From IMG/VR virus record IMGVR_UViG_3300032073_000248, positions 1-23,997 of that record: a DNA stretch of 23,997 bases. One strand, given 5' to 3'. The translations under genes were made by a program, and so were the position numbers. This document shows positions 20,054 to 23,997 of this stretch, in pieces. This DNA is from a virus. The notes under the pieces were generated by a model. The model was not told the origin of the DNA and ran no database searches. It was given only the letters and a program-made list of their open reading frames with translations. The stretch's first letter is position 1. Each line of letters starts with the position of its first letter.

Positions 20054-20086
20054 GAGGAGAGGGAGTGATTAACCTCTCCTTTTTTA
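20054..20086 (+). terminator. Strong hairpin terminator after the tail-tube-like gene
   Basis: AGGAGAGG (20055-20062) pairs with CCTCTCCT (20073-20080), eight pairs with a ten-base loop, followed by a run of T's (20080-20085) and TTATT. It lies in a 93-base gap and is the most classic Rho-independent terminator in the window. Confidence 0.8.
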
Positions 20087-20096
20087 TTAAAAAAAT

Positions 20097-20450
20097 ATGC
20101 AAATATTAACTACAAGTGGCACACGAATTATTAACTTTATACCAAGAGAAACAATTTCAGGTACTAAAACTTATAAATTAGTGATAAAGTCAGAAGCTCA
20201 AAATAAAGTTATAGCAACAGATAATGATGCAACATTTTCTGAACTGGATTACTATTACCAATATTCAACTACACAAGCATTAGTTGAAAACAATTACTAT
20301 ACTATTACAATCACCAATACAACAGATAACGCAATAATTTTTAAAGATAAAATGTACTGTTCAGACCAAACACTTTCAGATTACTCAATCAGTAATGGTG
20401 TTTATATAGAACAAAGTACAGGAGATAACAACTTTGTATATTATGGATAA
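20097..20450 (+). CDS. Conserved virion-region hypothetical protein, 117 aa
   Basis: A strand-rich protein: ILTTSGTRIINFIPRET, TYKLVIKSEAQNKV, YYTITITNTTDNAIIFKDKMY, then YSISNGVYIEQSTGDNNFVYYG. From memory the same FKDKMYCSDQ and GDNNFVYYG pattern occurs upstream of portal genes in other Bacteroidota phages. Role unknown; perhaps a decoration or neck protein. The ATG lies 10 bases after the terminator's T tract. The last 8 bases (ATGGATAA) overlap the portal start. Confidence 0.55.
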   Translation: MQILTTSGTRIINFIPRETISGTKTYKLVIKSEAQNKVIATDNDATFSELDYYYQYSTTQALVENNYYTITITNTTDNAIIFKDKMYCSDQTLSDYSISNGVYIEQSTGDNNFVYYG

Positions 20451-22239
20451 CTTACACTTAATACAATTAGGCCAATATGAAAGGCCAACAATTACAGAAG
20501 AACGTAATAGAAATTATGTATCAATAGGTGATGATAATAATTATTATCAAAGTTTGATTGATGCTTATATGGATAGCACTACAAACAATGCTGTAATAAA
20601 TGGTATTGTTAATCAAATATATGGCAAAGGTTTAGATGCTACTGATTCTAATAAAAAACCAGAACAGTATGCACAAATGAGAACATTAATTAAACCTCAC
20701 GACTTAAGAAATGTTTGTCAAGATTTAAAATTATTAGGTGAGGCAAGTTTTCAAATTACTTACAATGGTAATAAAATATCAGCAATAACACACTTTCCAA
20801 GAGAAACGTTAAGAGCTGAAAAAATGAATGATAAAGGTGAAATAAAAAACTATTATTATTCTGCTGATTGGAGCAAAGTTAATAGAAATACAAAACTAAA
20901 AAAGTTTCCTGTTTTTGGTAGTGGCGCACAAAATGAGATATATATTGTAAAAAGATATGTTACTGGTTTTTACTATTATTCACCAGCAGATTATAATACC
21001 GCCTATGCTACACTTGAAAACGAAATTGCTTGTTATTTAATTAACGATACACAAAATGGTTTTTCAGGTACAAAGGTTGTTAATTTTAATAATGGTGTAC
21101 CAGATAGAGAAAAACAATTAGCTATTAAGAATGATGTAATGCAAAAGCTAACTGGTAGTTATGGAGAACGCGTAATTGTCGCATTCAATAATAATGCAGA
21201 AAGCAAAACAAGTGTTGAAAATATACCGCTTGACAATGCACCTCAGCACTATGAGTATTTAAGTACAGAATGTTCAAAAAAAATTATGTTAACTCATAGA
21301 GTTACTTCACCATTATTACTTGGTTTATCTTCTGCTAATGGTTTTTCAAGCAATGCTGATGAAATAGAGAACGCCTCACGTCTTTTTAACAACGTAGTTA
21401 TACAACCATATCAAAACCTTTTAATTGATAGCTTAGATGCAATATTAGCGGTTAATGATATTAGTTTAAATCTTTACTTTAAAACTATTGAGCCATTAGA
21501 GTTTATGGAGTTGGATGAACTTGATAATGAAGAAAAAGAAGAGCAAACAGGTATTAAAGAAGAAGAAGAAAGCACAGAGCTTGAAATAATGGCTTCTAAC
21601 GCTAAAAAAACTGCTTTAGATGAATTAATTGATTTAGGTATTGATGAAGATGAATTATTGAAAGATTATGAAATGGTTCATAGTGCTGAGGTTGATTATG
21701 ATTTAGAGGAAGAACTTGATTTTGTAATAACTGAAATAAATAAAACTTCAAAAAAAGAGTTTGCAAGTACAGGAAGTGCAAAACCATATAGAGAGAGTGA
21801 ACAGGATGGAACTTCAAAAAAGAAAACTGAAGAAGGCACTGAATTTTTAGTTAGATATATGTATGAAGCAGCACCTAACCCAGCAAGTAGCTCAAGAACA
21901 TTTTGCGATAAAATGATGAGTGCTAAAAAAGTATATCGTAAAGAAGATATTATTGAAATGGGTAAAAAACCTGTTAATTCTGGTTTTGGTAAAGGTGGTT
22001 CTGATACGTATTCAATCTGGCTCTATAAAGGTGGTGCAAGATGTAATCACAGATGGACACGTAAACTGTATGCAAAAAAAGGCGGTAGAAGTTTAGGAGA
22101 AGCTATTAGTACAACACAAGCTATTAAAAGAGGTTTTAAACCTGAAACAAATGCAAAGAAAGTATCTATTGCACCAAAAAATATGAGATATGCTGGTTAT
22201 ACTGCTGCATATTGGAACAAAATGGGATATAAGAAATGA
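20443..22239 (+). CDS. Portal protein with extended C-terminus, 598 aa
   Basis: The ATG at 20443 is preferred to the TTG at 20434, giving the 8-base ATGGATAA overlap. The core is portal-like: RNYVSIGDDNNYYQSLIDAY, GIVNQIYGKGLDATD, LRNVCQDLKLLGEASFQITY, DNAPQHYEYLSTECSKKIML, RVTSPLLLGLSSANGFSSNA and VVIQPYQNLLIDSLDAILAV. The portal ring is the DNA gate and tail docking site. Residues about 350-440 are an acidic linker. A final conserved module at about 443-598 has FCDKMMSAKKVYRKEDIIEM, DTYSIWLYKGGARCNHRW and MRYAGYTAAYWNKMGY, with Cys/His residues of unknown role. It lies after the capsid gene, not before it as in lambda. Confidence 0.8.
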   Translation: MDNLHLIQLGQYERPTITEERNRNYVSIGDDNNYYQSLIDAYMDSTTNNAVINGIVNQIYGKGLDATDSNKKPEQYAQMRTLIKPHDLRNVCQDLKLLGEASFQITYNGNKISAITHFPRETLRAEKMNDKGEIKNYYYSADWSKVNRNTKLKKFPVFGSGAQNEIYIVKRYVTGFYYYSPADYNTAYATLENEIACYLINDTQNGFSGTKVVNFNNGVPDREKQLAIKNDVMQKLTGSYGERVIVAFNNNAESKTSVENIPLDNAPQHYEYLSTECSKKIMLTHRVTSPLLLGLSSANGFSSNADEIENASRLFNNVVIQPYQNLLIDSLDAILAVNDISLNLYFKTIEPLEFMELDELDNEEKEEQTGIKEEEESTELEIMASNAKKTALDELIDLGIDEDELLKDYEMVHSAEVDYDLEEELDFVITEINKTSKKEFASTGSAKPYRESEQDGTSKKKTEEGTEFLVRYMYEAAPNPASSSRTFCDKMMSAKKVYRKEDIIEMGKKPVNSGFGKGGSDTYSIWLYKGGARCNHRWTRKLYAKKGGRSLGEAISTTQAIKRGFKPETNAKKVSIAPKNMRYAGYTAAYWNKMGYKK

Positions 22240-22739
22240 GTAAAGCACTATTTGTAACAAGACACGATATTTCAGTATTTACTGCTGCTAATGGTAATAT
22301 AGATAATGATAAAATCTTACCATTTTTAAATCAGGCGCAAGATATACATATACAAAATTATTTAGGTACTGAGTTATATGTTAAAATACAAAATGAAATA
22401 GTAGCTGGCACTTTAGCTAATCCTTACTTAGCTTTGTTAAACGATTATATTAAACCAATGCTTCTACATTGGAGTTTAGTTGAATACTTACCTTATGCAG
22501 GTGTTAATATTTCAAATGGTGGTATATATACTAAGAATCCTGAAAATAGCACAGCACTAACAAAAGAACACGTAGACAGCTTAGTAGAAAGAAGCCGAAC
22601 AACAGCGCAGTTTTATACGAATAGATTTATAGATTGGATGCAAAATAACGCAGCTGGATTAATACCTGAGTATTATAGTAATTCTCAAGAGGATATGTAT
22701 CCAGATGATGTTGCAGATTTTGGAGGTTGGGTACTTTAA
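22236..22739 (+). CDS. Head-tail connector / DUF6712-like protein, 167 aa
   Basis: The start shares ATGA with the portal stop. The sequence has ISVFTAANGNIDNDKILPFL, QAQDIHIQNYLGTELYVKIQ, LLNDYIKPMLLHWSLVEYLP and FTNRFIDWMQ-like FYTNRFIDWMQNNA: a helical bundle with a conserved NYLG and HWSL core that matches DUF6712 as I know it. By its place after the portal it is probably a connector that extends the portal for tail binding. No catalytic motif. Confidence 0.65.
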   Translation: MSKALFVTRHDISVFTAANGNIDNDKILPFLNQAQDIHIQNYLGTELYVKIQNEIVAGTLANPYLALLNDYIKPMLLHWSLVEYLPYAGVNISNGGIYTKNPENSTALTKEHVDSLVERSRTTAQFYTNRFIDWMQNNAAGLIPEYYSNSQEDMYPDDVADFGGWVL

Positions 22740-22748
22740 AAATATATT

Positions 22749-23997
22749 ATGCCAGATAATAACATAGAATGGGGACAGGGTGGAGTAAACAACAACAACG
22801 ATTGGGGAAAAGCAAAAGCTAATTCTACCAATAACTTTGGTGCTGTTTATGATAGTTCGCCAAGTGGTGATACTAATATTGCTGGTGGTTCACCTGTTGT
22901 ATCAATAACCTATTCTGCAAGTGCTTTTTGTGCTGATGCAAGCGACCCTACACCAACTATACAAAACAACGCTGGAGCTGGTACATTTAGTTCTACTACT
23001 GGATTAGTATTTATTAGCACAACCACAGGTCAAGTTGATGTTTCTGGTTCAACTGCAGGAAGTTATCTAATTACATATACAGATACAGATTCTGCTACTG
23101 CTACATTTAACTTAACTGTTAATGCACTACCAACTGTTATTGTAAGTGTTTCTGCTGGTACAATTTGTAATGGTGAAAGTACAATATTAACTGCAAGTGG
23201 TGCTTCTACTTATGTATGGAATGATGGCAATACAGATAATCCAAGAACAGTATCACCAACAACAACAACTTTATTTACTGCTACAGGTACGGATTCAAAT
23301 GGTTGTTCAAGTTCTGGTGGAACTACAATTACAGTAAATGCTCAAGATAGTGCTGCTTTTAGTTATGCTGCAAGTGCTTATTGTGCTAATGGTACAGACC
23401 CTACACCAACAATAACTGGTACTGCTGGCGGTGCTTTTACTTCTACTGCTGGATTAGTTATTAATAGTGGAACTGGTGAAATAGATTTGGATGCTTCTAC
23501 AGTTGGAACTTATTCAATTACTTATACGACTACAGGAGTTTGTCCAGCTAACCAAAGTACAAACATTACAATTAACGCTGCTGACAATGCTGCTTTTGCT
23601 TATTCTGCGAGTAGTTACGAACCAACAGATGCAGACCCAACACCAACTATAACTGGTTTAACAGGTGGAACGTTTAGTGGAACTACTGGTTTAGTAATTA
23701 ATTCAACTACTGGTGAAATAGATTTAAGTGCTTCTACTGTTGCAAGTCACACTATTACTTATGATACTACTTCAAGTGGTTCAAGTGTTTGTCCAAATAC
23801 ATCTACACAAACAGTAGATATTGCTTTAGCTGGTATTGCTAATAATTACAGTATGAGCTTTGATGGTTCGGATGATTATATAGATGCTGGAAATATTTCA
23901 GCACTAAACGGAGCTACGCAAGCAACTTGGTCTTGTTGGTATAGAAGAACAGGTGGCGGGTCTACTTATTTTATGGGTAATTGGGGGAATGGAGCAA
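22749..23997 (+). CDS. Virion adhesin / receptor-binding protein: Ig-like repeats then LamG-like domain (partial)
   Basis: The frame is open from ATG 22749 to the window edge (416 codons). After a short head (PDNNIEWGQGGVNNNND) it has Ig-like modules. A-type (YSASAFCADASDPTPTI) recurs as YAASAYCANGTDPTPTI and YSASSYEPTDADPTPTI, each closing with TG.(I/V)D and TYT. One B-type module (ICNGESTILTASGASTYVW) resembles repeats of gliding-motility adhesins. From about residue 362, NNYSMSFDGSDDYIDAGNIS starts a LamG/concanavalin-like fold, usually carbohydrate-binding. A cell-binding fibre or capsid decoration is likely. The 3' end is cut. Confidence 0.7.
   Translation, partial: MPDNNIEWGQGGVNNNNDWGKAKANSTNNFGAVYDSSPSGDTNIAGGSPVVSITYSASAFCADASDPTPTIQNNAGAGTFSSTTGLVFISTTTGQVDVSGSTAGSYLITYTDTDSATATFNLTVNALPTVIVSVSAGTICNGESTILTASGASTYVWNDGNTDNPRTVSPTTTTLFTATGTDSNGCSSSGGTTITVNAQDSAAFSYAASAYCANGTDPTPTITGTAGGAFTSTAGLVINSGTGEIDLDASTVGTYSITYTTTGVCPANQSTNITINAADNAAFAYSASSYEPTDADPTPTITGLTGGTFSGTTGLVINSTTGEIDLSASTVASHTITYDTTSSGSSVCPNTSTQTVDIALAGIANNYSMSFDGSDDYIDAGNISALNGATQATWSCWYRRTGGGSTYFMGNWGNGA
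22896..23835 (+). repeat. Coding repeats of Ig-like modules (A-B-A-A)
   Basis: Three divergent A-type units begin near 22896, 23345 and 23580; one B-type unit lies between the first two. Conserved marks in A-type units are DPTPTI, GTF or GAF with S, GLV, TG.(I/V)D and ITYT. Units are about 70-85 codons. Arrays like this can change unit number by recombination. Confidence 0.6.

Noticed and set aside
20434-20445. TTG start for the portal gene
   Set aside because: The ATG at 20443 gives the usual 8-base overlap; the TTG adds only three residues.
1-23997. CRISPR array, tRNA, rRNA, integrase or insertion sequence
   Set aside because: No regularly spaced identical repeats, cloverleaf, rRNA stretch or transposase/integrase motif was seen on either strand by eye.

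Overview
The window is a continuous stretch of a tailed double-stranded DNA phage or prophage. It is AT-rich (roughly one third G+C by eye), tightly packed and almost all on the plus strand. The protein families match those of phages infecting Bacteroidota, most likely Flavobacteriia: a DUF6291-like protein, an XkdF-like protease with a Bacteroidota-type C-terminus, a DUF6712-like connector, small CLCPDG...RKCCDG proteins, and adhesin-type Ig-like repeats. Starts lack Shine-Dalgarno sequences and sit in A-rich leaders, and neighbouring genes overlap by ATGA, TAATG or ATGAATAA. No integrase, repressor, tRNA or CRISPR array was seen, so lifestyle is open.

Layout: (1) 1-5067, small early or replication genes: ParB-like protein, SSB-like protein with a C-terminal NDLPF tail, DUF6291-like protein next to a DnaB/Twinkle-type helicase, PDDEXK nuclease, sigma-like regulator, Cys-rich protein. 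(2) 5094-7117, a ParB-like protein, an FkbM-type methyltransferase and a 2OG-Fe(II) oxygenase, directly before packaging. (3) 7117-8656, TerS and TerL. (4) 8657-8791, an intergenic region with hairpins, a terminator and a candidate phage promoter. (5) 8792-16142, the tail module: a G/GT-like chaperone with a probable -1 frameshift on nine T's, connector and tail genes, tail-tip proteins, tape measure. (6) 16154-22739, the head module: protease, scaffold, major capsid, tail-tube-like protein, portal, connector, interrupted by one minus-strand gene with its own promoter. (7) 22749 to the end, a virion adhesin with Ig-like repeats and the start of a LamG-like domain, cut by the window edge.

The most notable unexplained signal is a bipartite motif, TATAAC-N13-AAACGTTTATA, directly before the first genes of the tail module (8757) and the head module (17788). 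A near copy lies in the sigma-like gene (4371; 31 of 35 positions match the 8757 copy), and a weaker one in the oxygenase gene (6674). Its spacing fits a promoter with about 18 bases between elements. I propose a phage-specific late promoter or operator, possibly read by the product of the sigma-like gene at 4191. Other points of interest are the frameshift at 9267-9275, the methyltransferase/oxygenase pair, phased A-tracts before the head promoter, a possible small RNA or packaging site after terL, and the non-lambda order with tail genes before head genes.

Family assignments rest on motifs read by eye and on memory of similar phage proteins. No database search was possible.
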